A stretch of DNA of 64,000 bases, taken from contig JAWUZG010000084.1 of NCBI GenBank assembly GCA_036785705.1, positions 17,373,501 through 17,437,500 of the forward strand. Direction: 5' to 3'. Of this stretch, positions 12,201 through 26,900 are shown piece by piece. Position 1 is the stretch's first letter; every line of letters starts with the position of its first letter. A model generated the notes under the pieces. The model had not been told where the DNA came from and ran no database searches. It worked only from the letters and a program-made list of their open reading frames with translations. The translations under genes and the position numbers were made by a program. Source of the DNA: Acanthornis magna. Taxonomy: Eukaryota > Chordata > Aves > Passeriformes > Acanthizidae.

Positions 12201-15200
12201 TTCCCTTGAATAGCCAAGGCACTCTTCTTCACTCGTTGAGAAGGTTTGATTATTTCTGGATCTAGAAACCATTTTTCCCTGTTGGGAAAATATATCCATA
12301 CTGTTTTCAGTGACAATATTTACAGAAACTTTCTCCTTTTTTTTTCAGCTGAAAAGGAATATATTTTCTAAAGAACATAATTCTGTTCCAATTTCTGTTG
12401 AAAAATATTTTACCTTGGAAAATCTGAGGAAAACATAAACCAATATCTAAGCAAAAATATGTGTTTCAAATAAACCAACATACAAAAAAAACAGATGGTG
12501 CTTTTCACTAACCTTAATTCTCCTTCTTTGCCCCAACTTCTCTCCCGTTTTCCTCATCTTCAAACTTAGCGAAACTTGTTCAAACACATCACCATTCTCC
12601 TTCCAGTATTTCACTTCTTCTTGACCTCATCGTTGGAAACTCTCTCACCTTTGCATTCACATGCATCTCCTAAACTCATCTTGATACCTCTTTTCTGTTT
12701 CCCTGCTACTGCCAGAGTGCCTTTCAAACCCTACATAAAGCAGTGCTCTGTCTTTAAGTCTCTATCACAGTTTCTTCACCTATGTCAGCTATGCTCCCTG
12801 TTACACAAAACCAGGGAGATGGTAAAATGTAACCAGACATTTTCTTATGATTCCCTTGACTTAATCCGTTGAATTTTGTCTCTGGACATCATCGCTTACC
12901 TGGAAAAGAACGTATGGGAGCTCATTAAACTTGCACTTTTTTGCCCTTTTCCCAGAAGGGAATGTAGGACAGCAATATTAATTAAAATACAGAGATATCC
13001 CAAAATCTCAACAACTTTCCCTGCAAATAATGTGCTTGCAAAATTCCATCCATTCGCATTCCCCAGAATGTGGATTTATATTTTGGCTGTCTGTAGCTCT
13101 CATGGGATTGTTGGTTTAGGACTCTGTCTGAAGAGAGGAAGTGCTGCAGCTGCACAACACTCCTGAGATAAATCATTTAGCACATTTTCATATGTGGATG
13201 GCTTTATTAAAGTCACTTAATTAGGGCCAAAAACATTGAAGTTCAAAATCTCCAGAGAGTTTAAAAATAAACCCAAAATTAATATGGGATTTGACAACAG
13301 CAGTTGTCAGGGCACTATTAGAGAAAGGAACAGCACAGAAGAGATTTAAATATGGCATTTTGGTATGATAGAGAACCAATGGAAATGAAGTATGAAGGAA
13401 AATAGTAAGATAGAAGACACAGATGAAACAGAAGATTCACAAAGCATTGGAAGTCTTTGAAAACAAACTGAAAGGAGCATACACTAAACATGGTATCATT
13501 GGTGTGTTGTGATCAGGGAATTGACTTAAACTAGATTAAAACAGAAAGAAGAAAAAGTTTCCTCCAAAATAGCTATTCACTGAAATGACAAAACAAAATT
13601 TTTTAAAAAAATTAAATATTGAGAAAGGATAAAACATTGAATAGCTGGAGTTCCCTGAAAGATGAGATGCAGAAAGAGAAAGTCTCTCTGTGAAAGCTTT
13701 CTTTCCAGATTTCTGAGGAGTCACTGCTTTTTAACACAGAGCTCTGCTCCACAGGAAACTTCACTCCTCAGGACTGTCAAACCCACAGTCTGGGTAGCAA
13801 GTGCAGTTGCTTGCAAAGTAGGTTTCACTCTGGTACCAAGAGAAAAAGCAGCAATTGTTTCCACTTAGTCCATGCACTGTTCAAAGATGCAAAGACAATG
13901 CCTTACACTGAGAAAAGTTCCTGTGAAACAGTGAAGCATTTCAAAGGATAGAAAGGGAATACAATGTAAGAAGGATGACCAAAGCCAGCTTTCCTCCGAG
14001 TACTGGAAGCCTTTGAAATAAACTTGGAAAAGATATTCACCAAGTTCACTAACATTTGTATGCTGAGATCTGTATAGACAAAATCATCCTTTGAGTTCTA
14101 CATCTCCTTTGGATCCATCTGTTTCTTGACTACTACTTCTAAATTCTACTTTGAGTCTGGTATTTTACATGCTGAAAGAAAGATGAAAAGAGAGATACAA
14201 ACTAATGCATACTCTCAGTAGAAGGTTTCTGTGAACATAAAGGAGGGAGGACTGAGGGCTGGAGATTTGCTCAGTGTTCAGGATAAAATCCAAAATTATG
14301 TCACCAGCATCAGAATTCCTATTCAGTTTTTGCTGCTGTAACTGAGAGCAGAATCTGACTTTATGTAGCACTGGTCAAAATTCCTTCATTTTAAATCTGT
14401 GTGCCTATTTTGTTTGGTCTAACAACTTCAGAGAGAGACTTCACCTGCACTATGGGATTCCTGTCCTTAGGATGGGAAACTAAAAATAATCTGAGGCTTC
14501 TAAAGCATCAACATTCATATGTTATCCCTCTACAGGAGTCATTGCTCTCCAGCTGAGGTCAGACTTCTTCTTCTCACAAATAAATGTGAGCCAGCATCCT
14601 GTTTTCTCACCTTCTGCTCAATCTTCCTTCTGTTAATCTGTGTAAAGTACAGTAGAGAATCCAAAAATGAGAGGGCAGTGCTAGAAACATACTAAAAAAG
14701 CAAAGTTCACTTGTGGAGGCTTAGAAAGTAAGCACCAGGAAACTGAGCAAGTAATAAATGCTGCAAGGTTCTGTCTCCAGCATCGGAAGGAACATAGCCA
14801 GAATGCACTGGATACCCCCAGAGCCTGCTTGTCTCTTAAATGCCTGTGAGAATTTGCAGTTGCACAGCAGCCAAATGTCCCACAGGCCTTACCTGGTCAG
14901 TGTGTGCGTGCTGTTCTGCCACCCCATCACCCACCAGGGGAGCATTCCTGCAATATATGGGAGCTGCACACCTCCAGCGTCCTCCGGGGGAAACTGTTGG
15001 AGAGAGCAGGGGAAAGACACTTGTATCTGCCACTCAGAAACCATATACCACATGTGAGCTTGATTTCAGAGCTATCTTTTTTTTTCTAGCTGCTGAAAAC
15101 ATTCTTATTCCTCTCACAAAAGAGAGTGGAGTTTATTCAGCTCTTGTGAAAATCCATTGGCTCATGTTAGAGATAAATTTGCCCCTCAGGACTCTAAAGA

Positions 15201-18200
15201 AAGCAGAGCATTCTGGCATGCAAAGAATCACTGCTGCTCCTAAAATCCATCCTGGGGCAGAATGAATTCTCACCCACACAACAAGCAAACTCTACTGGCT
15301 GGTACTGGGTAGGAAGCAGTACAATATCTCTGCAGCTTCTCCCACTTTGCTTTTTTCCAATTACTATCCCACCTGACAGCATGGGAGCAGACTCTCGAGA
15401 GCTGCTCAGCCCTTACCAGACATGGAACAGAGGAAGACAATCTCCTGGGTTTTCCCCCCACACCTCACCCAGCCCTGGCCTCTTGCCTGAACACCACCAG
15501 ACTCAGGCTTACCACCAGACTGTAAAACTGCAAAGGTTCTCCCAGCTGACAGGCTCTGTGGAAACAACATCAATCTTAATGGCCTCCTATTGGCAGTGTC
15601 TGGGATCATTCCAGTTTGCCTGCAAGCATTTACTGAGGTCAGTAAAACCACTTTGACATTTTTGTGTTGTTCAGAAAAGGAAAGGAGGGGCTAAAGACTT
15701 ATATCGGAGGTTGAGTCTCCATTTTATCAGGAGCTATCTGAAGAGTCAAACTAGATTTAGTGAGACAGTTCAGGAGGGATCAATGGAGCTTTATTTCATA
15801 TTGCCCCAACTTGAGAGTCAGGATTCCTTTACCTGAAATTGCTGTCAAGTTGTTTCTCAGCAGAATACATGTGGGGTTTATGCAACTTGCCACCATCTTC
15901 TCTTTTAAAACCCTTTATCTGACATCTCAAAATTTCAGCCTATGAGGATGCATTATTTGACTTTTACATAGTGACCTCTTTGACTCATCAGGATGTACAG
16001 GGAAGCCTGATAGTTACACAAAGGTCCAAAGCAACAGTATGAAATAAGCTCAAAAGCCAGGGTTTTCTCAGACATATCAATAAAAACTACAACATTTCCA
16101 AGAAATTCTCATCTTTATTTACCTCCCAAGCAGCCCAGGCAACGGCAGCCTTTATCAAGTTGTCAATACCAAGAACAGCACTCTGTCATTTTGGACCATC
16201 ACTGCAGAGCAGTGCAATCAGGTCAGCAGACTAAAGCATCTGGTTCCATCACAGCAGCAGCAGCTCAGCCAGGCTGCTCTGCAGCTCGCTGAGGCCAAAG
16301 TGCCTTGCAGAGTAAGCCCCCTCCAGACTTCTTTGTTTGTCCTTTTGAACACCTCAGTGTGACTATGCCAAGCCAGCCCAGCCTCCTCACCACATTGGTG
16401 AGGTTTAGTAGCTTTTCTTTGCCCAAAACAAGGAGAAGGAGGCAAACCAGGTCACCGCAGGTAAATAGCATTTTCTTCATCCTTCCTTCCCAAAGTCTCA
16501 GACTGCAGAAACTGGGATCTAAGAGCTCTCCTCCGGCTCAAGGTCTCTGAAAATAACAGCTGGGTTTTTATCAAGGAGCTGTAAAAGTCCTTTAACTAAC
16601 ACGAGGCTTAAAATATTAACTCATTGCTGAGACCAGACTGCGATTCTCCTGATTCAGCAGTACTCACTCAATGTGTCTGAAAATGCTTATAAATTTAACC
16701 ACATCCACACAGAGCCTGTGTGGATGACAGATGGAGATAGACAAAGTGGTGATGGCAGGGGTGGAGAGTTGAGTATTTCCTTTCCCTTTTTGTTTCTTAG
16801 CCAAACAAATGGCAGCCAAATAACACCCTCCAAAATCCCCCATCTCTGCAAGTTAATGGCGGCTACAGGATGTAACAATGGTTTGCAATGTAATTCAAGG
16901 CTCAACTGGTGTTTTTCATATGGAATGAGGCAAGAAAATATAAATGGAAGACTTGGTGGTTGCATGACGCCTATTTCTTATTTCTCTGATTATACCTGAG
17001 AGTTAATTGTAAAATTTTGCACTTAAAACTATATATGTTATAGTAACAAAACAATTTACCTGACTGTAGAGCTTTTAAAGAAATAGAAAGCAACAAACTC
17101 TTAGTACTCCCCAGTAGGAGTATTTCAAGTAGTCCTTTTATCTACCTATTATTCTTGACCACTTTTTCCAATAAATTTATTTTGTACTGGTAAAACATAT
17201 TGGAACAAGAATCTTGGAATCTAAAGTCCTCTTAAAAAAGAAAAACTGTAGCACATGAAGCAACAACACAATCTCTCTATCTTTCATTAATATTGCCAGC
17301 CTCTTTCTCTTGGAGCCAAAGAAGCAAAGCAACCTACATCTTTTTTTTTTTTTTTTGGCCATGTATATCTTCATCCAGGTCTTTTGGTGTGGAGCTAGAA
17401 TTACAGGTTTGCTCCTAGGTTACCTCTCTTTAAAGCACTTGTTTTAATCTATGGTCCAGCTTTGCTGGTCTGTTTTTTATATCCTCTTTATTCTCTGTGT
17501 CATAAACACTTGCTGTAGATGCCCAAAATAGCTCCATATGCTTTTTCCTATCCTTCTTGGTTGTTACATTCTTCCAGCTTCTTCCTCTGTATCTGCACAT
17601 TTGTTATCATTGACCTTGTCATTTTCTACATTTCATTCACCATGAACACATCCATCACACGCTTATGGCAATTGTGTCTCTTCATATCCAACAGCTGCAT
17701 TTCACCCCAGCAATGTCTGCATTTTGCAATCTTTGTTTATGAAAATTCAGTAGTAATGGACTATAGTAAAAATTCTGTAGCTGCCCATAGTTCTCATTTT
17801 CTGTCCTTCAGCTGATTTTCTGCTCCTGAAGAAATTATTTTCTTTGCCAAGCTGGAAGCTAAAACTTTGCTGGTTTTTACAGTGTTTTTTTGCTTAGCTC
17901 AGAAATGGTCTGTTGTTATTGTCCAGACGGGAGCCCCAGGTGGGATCTAGGCCTGAGACATCAGCTGTTTAAACAAGTGGAACGGCTGTCATTAATCTCT
18001 GCTTCTGGAACTCATAACAGGAAAATGGAGCAAGCAGGGAATTGGTTCTCAATAAAAGAAGCGTCCTTCAGCCTTGCACAGTTTCATGTCCAGCCACTAA
18101 TCAATATATATTGTTCCCATAGATCACAGTAGAGGCAGGTGAGAAATTGCTTGGACTAGAGGCTTGTGTAGAGTGGACATGTGAGGATTTCCCATGCACA

Positions 18201-18454
18201 CTACAGACAAATCAATCTTCTAGAATAAGACTTGAAAGAAGGATCAAGAAAAGGCAAGAAATGATGCCAAGGATGTTTGGGAACAGATCCTTCGTGGGGA
18301 ATATTTAAGACAGGAAGAAAGCCTGGTTCTTGTCAAAAGAGTTTTCTTGTACTTCAAAGATCAATACAAACATGTTAGAGATCTGCCTTTGCAAAAATAC
18401 TGGTAGCTGAGAGCTAACTGCAGTGTCACCTGCCTGCACACCAGGATTTAACTT
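9291..18454. other. Intergenic, no gene recognised
   Basis: About 9.2 kb with no exon I can support. Open frames are short and overlap on both strands (for example 14840-15265, 141 codons, with no domain). GC rises locally at 14.75-15.50 kb and 16.1-16.5 kb without a clear repeat family. These could be conserved non-coding blocks, which only a multi-species alignment could show. Confidence 0.5.
17341..17356. repeat. Poly(T) run
   Basis: Homopolymer run of about 16 T (A on the other strand). It could be the tail of an old retrotransposed sequence, but no body was recognised next to it. Confidence 0.7.
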
Positions 18455-18783
18455 GCCTCCCAGGACCTAAAGGGAGCCTACAAAAAAGCCAAAGAGGCAC
18501 TTTTTACAAGGTCATGTAGTGATAGGGCAAGGGGGGGGTGGCTTTAAACTTAAAGAGGGCAGGTTTAGATTGGTTATAAGGAAGAAATTCTTTACTCTGG
18601 AGTTGGAACAGGTTGCCCAGAGCAGCCGTGAATGCTCCATCCCTCAAAGTGTTCAAGAACAGGCTGGACAGTGCCCTGAATAATCTGGTCTAGTGGAAGG
18701 CATCCCTGACAATGTCCAGGAGGTTAGAACTAGGACATCTTTAAGGTCCCTTCCAATTCAAACCTTTCTGTGGTTCTATGTTT
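18455..18783 (+). mobile_element. CR1 LINE 3' fragment
   Basis: Typical CR1 3' region in + orientation. It contains the C-terminal ORF2 remnant around TTACAAGGTCATGTAGTGAT (about 18506), AGGAAGAAATTCTTTACT (about 18580), ACAGGTTGCCCAGAG (about 18607) and the terminal AAGGTCCCTTCCAATTC...TTCTGTGGTTCTATG. The 5' end is truncated. A G8 run lies near 18530. Confidence 0.85.
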
Positions 18784-21700
18784 CTAATGCCTCATTCTCA
18801 ATGACTACATCAAAAACCTGCAGCTTCAGAATTACATTTCTTATTAAAGACTTTAGCTACAAGAAAATCACTTTTTCTTCAGAAACAGAGTAAAATATCA
18901 GCAGCATTTACGATCTATGGTGTTCTAACTCTTTTTAAAGCCTGCTATTTCACGATCTATCACAAACTTCTCTTTTCACTGCTGGACAGTAGGGCGGGCT
19001 AGTTCTGGCATGCACTTTGCTGAGCATCTCTGAAGGAATGTTTTATTGGGCCCAACAGCTGTCTTTTCTGTTCAGAACAGAGGCTACCTTAAAGTGGGTC
19101 ACAATGGAGAATAGAAAGGTTTTAACAGCTTGGACTTAGCTCCATAGGTAATAGAGCCCCAACGTTTTCAGATGCTGTGCAGGTTAGAGCAAGAGGCGTT
19201 TCAATTCCCAGAAGGAGAAAAACACTTCTGGTTTTATTACCAAAACAAATAGTGCAGTGAAATCAGTTTTGAGAGACAAGAATTGGTCCCAAAAGATTGA
19301 CTGAGTAAATTTTCAGTACAATTCAATTCATATGTCCTTTGGTACTTTCTATTTTTTCCTCTTAAGCAGGTGGTAGGCAGTGCAGAATGTGGCAAGCTCT
19401 TTTATATGATTGATGGTTTAAACTTTTCAATTAAAAGCATGTTTGCAGGTTTGAGGAAATCTTCGGGATGAAGGAGAAGGGAGAGCTTTGTGTGAAGAAG
19501 AAAACTTTATTTTCTCTGCCTATTGGCATCTCCATTCCTGTTTAAATTCACTCTATTTGACCAAGGGGACAAGGGACCACAGCACATTGTTGTTGGGTAG
19601 AGGTGCGACACCCAGCTCTGCTCCAGAACAGTGTCCACAGCACCCTGCTAAGGACATGGGGAAATGGAGCATGAACTGGAAGTTTTGCCATTATTGATTG
19701 AGTCTGGGTGCCACCGTCACATAAGGACTGAACACACTGCTGCTCTTGATGCTTTCTGTCACCCATCTTGTCATTCTCTAAGGGCCTGGCTAGGGAGGGA
19801 TAAACTCCGGGAAGCTGTGTGTCACTACAGCTCTGAGTATTTTAAAAAAGTGAAAAACAAATATTTCTGATTTGGGATATTATCATCCAGCTCTCTTTTC
19901 CTCTTTGGGATCACTGGAAATACCATCACTGGTGTACCTCCTCTTTCAAGCTGAGGAATGCCCTGCTTTGGTTGGGCAGATTGGGGGTCACAATCCCCTC
20001 CGCCCATGTCCCTGCTGACTGCCAGGGCTGTGCATGGACTGTGTAGATGCTGATGGGCTGCTCCTGTGTGCACCCACACTCTGGCTTATTTTACAGACTT
20101 TCTAATAAACACTGAGACCAGACACCTTGGATTGCCCTGCTGCCTGGCTCTTGACATATGTTTTTAAAAAGACATTTCACCTTTTTTTTTCTGAATTAAA
20201 ATGATTCATTGAGGGTGACATACAGAGAATATTCAGATTCCCCATGATTCTTGAGATAATTAAACTTTCTCATCCTTATAAATTGTAGTCTGTAACATGT
20301 CCTTAGCACGTGTTTTTTTGTGGGATTTAGAATACTTGATACTCAGACATTTATTTTGCCATCTAAGAAATAAGATTTTGATTGATTTGTCTTATAAAAG
20401 ATCTTTTATTATGGCCATGATTGCTGACAGTGGTCACAAGCAAGTTTTTTCTTTTGTTCTCACTATTTTATTGCAAATTACATGAAGGAGCACCCCATCG
20501 AATAGCTGATACCTTCGCTGCCTAACCTGTCATGGCATGAAAAATGCCTGTTGTCTGCTAGCAGAGAGAAAAGCAGACTTCTGTAGCCGTGTTGCCATTA
20601 GCTGTATTTTAAGCTGGGAGTTCACTGACAGTTATTTGTAAGGTACTGAAACAACATTGTAAATTGGCTTGGCTCCAGCTGTACTTTGGAAGGAGTGCGT
20701 GAACAGTGTATATCATTCAAACCCACCACATTTCAGAGATGTGCTTTTGTTGTAAATTTGGGATACAGAGCCATGTTAATGCAACCATAAGGCTTCCAGA
20801 CTACAGGTGTTACTTCAGTTAGTTGTCATGTTCTGTTAATCTAAGGGATGTTACTACAAAACAACCTCTCACTGGCTAAATCTGAGAAATCCTCTGGAGG
20901 TGCATCTCTTTCTTTCCCTTGATTACAGATCTCTTTATACCTTGATCCACAGTGGAAGTGCTTGACTTAAACATCCTAGACTAGATGGAATGAAGCCAGT
21001 CTGTGCATTCCCACTGAGAGCCATAGAAATTGATGCAATCCTGATGTGGTCAGAAATATAAATAAAGACTGAGATTTTTAGCTAGATTGCTAAAGCAGGC
21101 GGTGTACATCAGGCTGGATCCACAGTTTGTGATGCTGAAAATGTTCCCATTGGAACAAATATTGTAGCCAGGTGGTGTGGCCTGCCTATGTTATCTGTAA
21201 ACATCTATAAAGAGCAAATCAGGTGAGAAGACCTTTCCATTGGCTTCTGTGGTATTGGGAGAAGGAAGGGGTTTTAATCAACAGAAGCTATCGGGAGTAT
21301 AAAACACATTATTCTACCATGTCCACCAACTCCCAGCCCCTTGCAGGTTGACATATTCTTCTCAGAAAGGTTTCTTGTGACCACAGACTGTGTTGTGGGA
21401 CAGTAAGCCTGGCCTTTCCCCTTTCCATTTTCTGCACTGACTTAGGTCTGAAAGGTATATGCCCAAGCCTTACCTGAGTTTCCCTCTATGGTAACAAGGA
21501 CCTAGCAGCAAGGATGCAGCATCAAATTATTTTGACAGAGCTAAGATTACTAGCCCAGACAGTCAGTCAGTCAGAAGAAAGCAAGAAGACAGCCTGAGTA
21601 CACTGATAAGGCAGCCGAGACTGGAGTCCAGAGAAGAGTCTTTTGAGGTGAAAAGTCAGTAGAAAGGGCTCAGAGCATTTTAGAAGAGGCAGACCTGGTG

Positions 21701-23285
21701 GCAGCTGCAATACTGTGCCTTGAATCCTGCAAGACTCGGAAAAGCCCTGTCATTTGAATGTCTATGGCTGTTGAAGATAAGCTGGACATGAGCGATGGTA
21801 ATTAGCATCTGCCTATCTTTGTGTGCAGTCACTCAGTTCCCAGTGCCATGGTACAAACACCTTAAAACATTGCAGTTTAAGAATTACTAAATCAACTTTT
21901 ATCTGAATTCCCATATGTTTCTTATAAATATTCATGGATTTATTTTCACAACATCCCTATTGCTCCTTCAAAGCAGGGATTTAAGCACCTGAATGATGTA
22001 AACTGCCAGCACAAAGGGGACAGGCTCTGACCCTCTGAAGGTATAGGCTAATGCTCCAAAAACCCACTGTACATGAAGGTCTACATCAACTCAGAAATGT
22101 GTGATGTGGAGACAGAGGTTTTCATGGTGTTCACTTTTTGCAACATTTTTTAGCCAGAAGACCATAATTTCTGTATATTGTCCTAGTGCAAACAATGAGA
22201 TTGTATCTTACTTTTTTTAAATGAAAACAAATCTTAAAGGAGTGTAGTAAAGCAGCAAGTGAAAAAGTTCTACCTAGGCATAGTTTGAGCTCTGGCTGCA
22301 TAAATTCATTAAGTCTTTTCCAGAAAAGGGGATGTGGGACAGATAGTTGGGGTTTTATTCAAATAACCTTACTAAGGAGACAATCTTTACTGCAGCCTGT
22401 GAAATTATTAGCTGCTCACAAAACTCATCATAACTTCAAGCACAGCATCTTAGCCAGCCATGACTTCTGACTGTTCACTTGTAAAATCTATGTTAAGCCT
22501 TCAATGCCTTGATAATCCATGGCTTCTTTGTCCTTCTCTGGATGGATGAGGGTGTGAAACTAAGGGACTATGAATATTTTTCACCTGTTCCTAAAGTCAG
22601 AATTCCAGTTCATAGCACTAGAATAATTACTTACTAGATTTGTCATTAATTCTAGTTATTTTTAATGCATTAGCATAGAGGCTGCAAGAACCAAGGGAAC
22701 AGAAACATTGGAAGCTACTTCTCACACATCAGTGAAATAATAAAACACTATGAACTCAAAGTGGAACATGATCTTAAAAGAACAAAATTGCATTTGGAAA
22801 ATTTATTTATGTATCAAAACTAATTATTGCAAGTTCCACCTCAGTAGTACTTGAGGATTTCATTACAAGATCTAATTGGACTTATATGTGCTGTAAATTT
22901 TTTTTATCTTTTAATTAGTAGCAGAGATCAAAGCAAAGAGAATGAAAGACAAACTTGGTATTTGTTTCATAAACTCATCTTCTGACTTCATTTGCATTTA
23001 CATGCTTCCTTGGAACTGCTCATAGCAGAGGCTTGTATTAACATGCCAAAAGAGAATCCGCTCCTGATTTTTCAGTTCAGCGCTTCAGAAATTCGTCGAA
23101 GTCATTCAGCCAGTCAGATCTTAATTACCAAAGGATGCTACTTCAAATCAGTCCTGTGCATCCAGCCTCTCCTTATGCCTCTCTTGAACAGGTTTGGAAA
23201 AAAAAGACAAGTAGGAGCTGTTGTGCCATTTTGCTCCACCTTCCACTGGGTAGCTGCAAGCCTGCTTTCCCAAGGGTGGGTGATG
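18784..23285. other. Intergenic, no gene recognised
   Basis: No supported exon. It contains one tentative LTR-like block (19.90-20.16 kb) and a short CAGT tandem near 21562-21576. Open frames are short and unremarkable. Confidence 0.5.
19900..20160 (+). mobile_element. LTR-like 3' fragment (tentative)
   Basis: A GC-richer block with a CTAATAAACACTGAGACC poly(A)-type segment near 20101, followed by a short C/T-rich stretch ending about 20156. This resembles the R-U5 end of a retroviral LTR. The start is uncertain and no coding remnant was found. Confidence 0.3.
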
Positions 23286-23289
23286 AAAA

Positions 23290-23937
23290 ACTTACCATGA
23301 GGCAGCAGTGTGCATTCACAGCCAGAAGGCCAATGGTATCCCGGGCTGCATCCAAAGGACCGTGGCCAGCAGGTTGAAGGACATGATTCTCCCCATCTAC
23401 TCTGCTCTTGTCAGGTCCCACCTGGAGTGCTGCACCCAGTTCCGGTGTCCCCAGCATAAGAAGGACATGGAACTGTTGGAGCAAGTCCAGAGGAGGCCAT
23501 GAAGTTGATAAGAGGACTGGAGCAACTCCTCTGCAAAGACTGGCTGAGAAAGTTGGGGCTGTTCAGCCTGGAGAAGGGAAAATTGTGTGGAGACCTCCAG
23601 GAGCAACCTTCCAGTATCTGAAGGGAGCCCACAGGGAGACCAGAGAGGGACTCTGGCAGGAACTGCAGTGACAAGACAAAGAGTAATGGATACAAATTGA
23701 AAGAGAGAAAATTTAAATTAGATATTAGGAAGAAATTCTTTACTGTGAGAGTGGTTAGAGACTGCAACAGGTTGCCCAGGGACCTTGTGGCTGCCCTAAC
23801 CCTGGCAGTGTTCAAAGCCAGGTTGGACAAGGTCTTGAGCAATCTGGTCTAGTGAGAGGTGTCCCTGCCCATGGTGGTGGGGATGGAAATAGATGATCTT
23901 CAAGGTCCTTTCCAACTCTTAACATTCTATGATTCTA
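23290..23937 (+). mobile_element. CR1 LINE 3' fragment (ORF2 C-terminus plus tail)
   Basis: About 650 bp of CR1 in + orientation. The reading begins in the post-RT part of ORF2 (ILPIYSALVRSHLECCTQF-like, 23390-23450). It passes through the AGGAAGAAATTCTTTACTGTGAG block (about 23729) and ACAGGTTGCCCAGGGACC (about 23765), and ends with AAGGTCCTTTCCAAC...CATTCTATGATTCT at 23937. Several frameshifts are present, so it is inactive. Confidence 0.9.
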
Positions 23938-26900
23938 AGCGGAGTCTTCCAGTCCAGTGAAAAAATGGGTGTCTTAAATGTTAAGTATTTAAGCTGGCAA
24001 GTTAGGAGGCAGAATGAGCAACAGCTGCCAAAGAGACTGAAGAGTTCTTGTTTTGTACTTACCATTCACATGTTCTTGACATTCTTTCAAGAATGCAACA
24101 TGATTTGTTGTATTTTGCCAAAAAACAGCTTTGTTCTTTATTTTGTTACGCTTTTATTTTACATGCAAAATCAATATTTATGAGAGATGTATTGCCTGTC
24201 AAAGTTTCCATTGGGAGGTATTTAATTTTCCCAATTTTTTGTGTGTTTGAGCTGTGTGTGTTACACCTGTAAGAGGCCGATTCCAGTCCTGGCCACCCAG
24301 CCTGGGAGAAAGGCTTTGTGTGTCAGAAGTGTGCCCCCTCCCAGCCTTTTCACTTGAAACTGTGAAAATTGCCAGTCCAGCAAGAAAAAGGCAGTTATTT
24401 TCTAAACTTGAAAATACAAATAACTGGCAAAACTGAATTCATACCACAGACAGAAGGAGAGAGGGTAGAGGAACACTGCTTTCAAAGGCTCTTGACCTCC
24501 TTGCTGTGTACCTTGCTCTGTCATTTTCCGGTGCTTCACTTCGCCAGGTAGAAAAAGGAAACCACAACCTTTACACATAGATTTCCAGAGGGCAGAAGGC
24601 CAAACTGTCATTGTTCAGTTGCTTTTGGAACCTTCAGAGAAAGTGACTCAGGAAAGATAAAATGTGATGATGACCCAAATGACACCATCATTTGCTCTCT
24701 GTGATGGTCCTGGAATGTCTCCTCCACTAAAAAAATATCCTGTTTCCCATGGTATTTGGACATAAAATGAGTATTAAGGAGGATTTTTTTCAGAAAGCTG
24801 CTTTATTTGTTTTTCTCCAGCTAATTCTAACACTCACCATCTCCTTGAGATGGCCCAAGGGCTTCAGTAGTAGATCCTTCCCTTTCTTTTCCAGATATTA
24901 ATTAAAGAGCTCAATCCTCAATGCATTTATTATAATAAAAGAGCCATACAGTGCAAAGCAATCTAATTTTCCCTACCTCACAGAGGCCAACAAAATGCCC
25001 ACTTTGGGGCCTTAATAAAATGAAAGAGCAGCAGAGTTATTTAGAGCCAAGCTGAAGATTCACGTGTTTGAGTGGGTCATGGGTGCTTTATTATATGCTC
25101 ATCATTACAAAAAAAATGCTTATTCTGAAATGAGTTCCAGGGTGACAGAAAGCAGGCGGAGGCTCTTGTAGGAGCAGCCAACATCTCACAGAAAGTATGT
25201 GCAGTCCTGCTTCTGAATTATAAGCTTCTCACACCTAAACAGCTGCAGAACTGAATGTGGCCCATGATACAGATGGGCTGCAGAGCAGCACATTTCTTCC
25301 TGAATCTAACAGCAGTGTGCTGTACCAGGTCATATAAATGGACAAATGGGAGGAAAGGCTACAGCTTCTTTCTGATGGTTAGTGTGTCCTAGAGAAAATG
25401 CTGGGAAGTAAATTTTGGTCTTACCTGGTATTTTTTCTGAGAAAATGAAAATTTTTGAGACATGATCATCTTCATTCAGTATTAGAGTTTACATGAAAAA
25501 ACTTGTCTGAAATGCCTCACCTGTAGTGCATACATTACTAGATACTATGAAATCCAACTACAGTATACAAAGCCATAGGAAATCAGATTTCATTAGTTCA
25601 TTTGATCTCAAAACTACATGTTTATATATGATGGCAATTCTCTTCTGAAGAAAGTTGTCTTGCATTCATAATCCTCTGCCTGAAACATCCTAATCCTCTG
25701 TTTGAACAGGCGTGTCTATACTTTGAAGTGTTAAATCATTGAAAAAAGACAGTTCACAGACCAACAGTCCAAAAATGGTTTTGGAGTTTTGATATATCAA
25801 AATATGCATGGAGGACTGACCTCCCCCTGCCTAGGTAATCATTTTACATCTGTGTAAAATAAACTTCAAGCCTTTCCACTCTGATTCAGTTGAGTTCTGA
25901 CATCCTTTATGGGTTAGTTCAAATGATAGCATAAGCGGCAAGACATCAGAAAATCAAGCACTGCAATATGGGTACGCCAGCTCAAAATGGATAAAGCAAT
26001 AATAAAAAAGATTAGTGTTGCGGCTTTCATGCCAGTAGTCCTAATATCATTTACATACTCTGCAGGAAAATAGGGACATAGGATTGGCAGAGTCTGCCTG
26101 GGTCATTGAGTCTGGTCCTCTGCTATCACAGACAACAATATCATCTAATCCCTTTCATAAATCCTGTGACTTTACAATAAAACACAGGAAACACATGGGA
26201 GAACACTGCAGCTGCTCAGAAGAGCACAGAAAAAGCCACAGCCTGTTTACAATTAAAAATGCAATTGAAGTTATACAGACTTTTAATAGGGATTAACAAA
26301 AAAGTTTGGGTTAATTCAGTTCTATTCCAATATTTTCTGGTGTGCAGGTGAGAAAGGGTTACATGTGAATATCTAATGCAAGAGATTCACGTACCTCTTT
26401 CACATGAAAGAGGTACTTTGAGATCTGAGTTTTGATTTGAGCACCAGCATCATCAAAATTGCTCATGGATCTCAAATAATCAAGACTGGCTCAAAATTGT
26501 CCTTTATATATCACTTGATGTATATGCAAGACGACATCTGAGTAGGTTGCCTGTTGACTCCAGGAAAGGCTAAACAACTCCAGAAGAGAGAACAGCCGAG
26601 CTTAATTCCTCTTTTGCATGGGATATCAGAGTCATTCATCTATGACATGGACACTTCTGAGAAAACAACAGGTGTTTCCAAGAAACTTGTCTGTGTTCCA
26701 TTTGCATTTCAGACATTTAATTTTGTCTTGCTCTTTGTTAAGTTTCATTTAAACAATCAATTGCTAGTCGAGTTGGATGCCCAAAGGGACAAATGCAATG
26801 GCAAGAGAAAGGGAGTAGCTGGAATGCCTCACTGGGACCAATAAGACTAATGAGGAAACACTTTATATTGTAAACTTCCAAAGAGCTCGTGGTCAGGAGT

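Noticed and set aside
14840..15265. 141-codon + frame in the gene-poor flank
   Set aside because: Overlapping frames on both strands in the same GC-richer patch and no protein family likeness.
23411..23842. 143-codon minus-strand frame
   Set aside because: It is the antisense shadow of the sense CR1 at 23290-23937.
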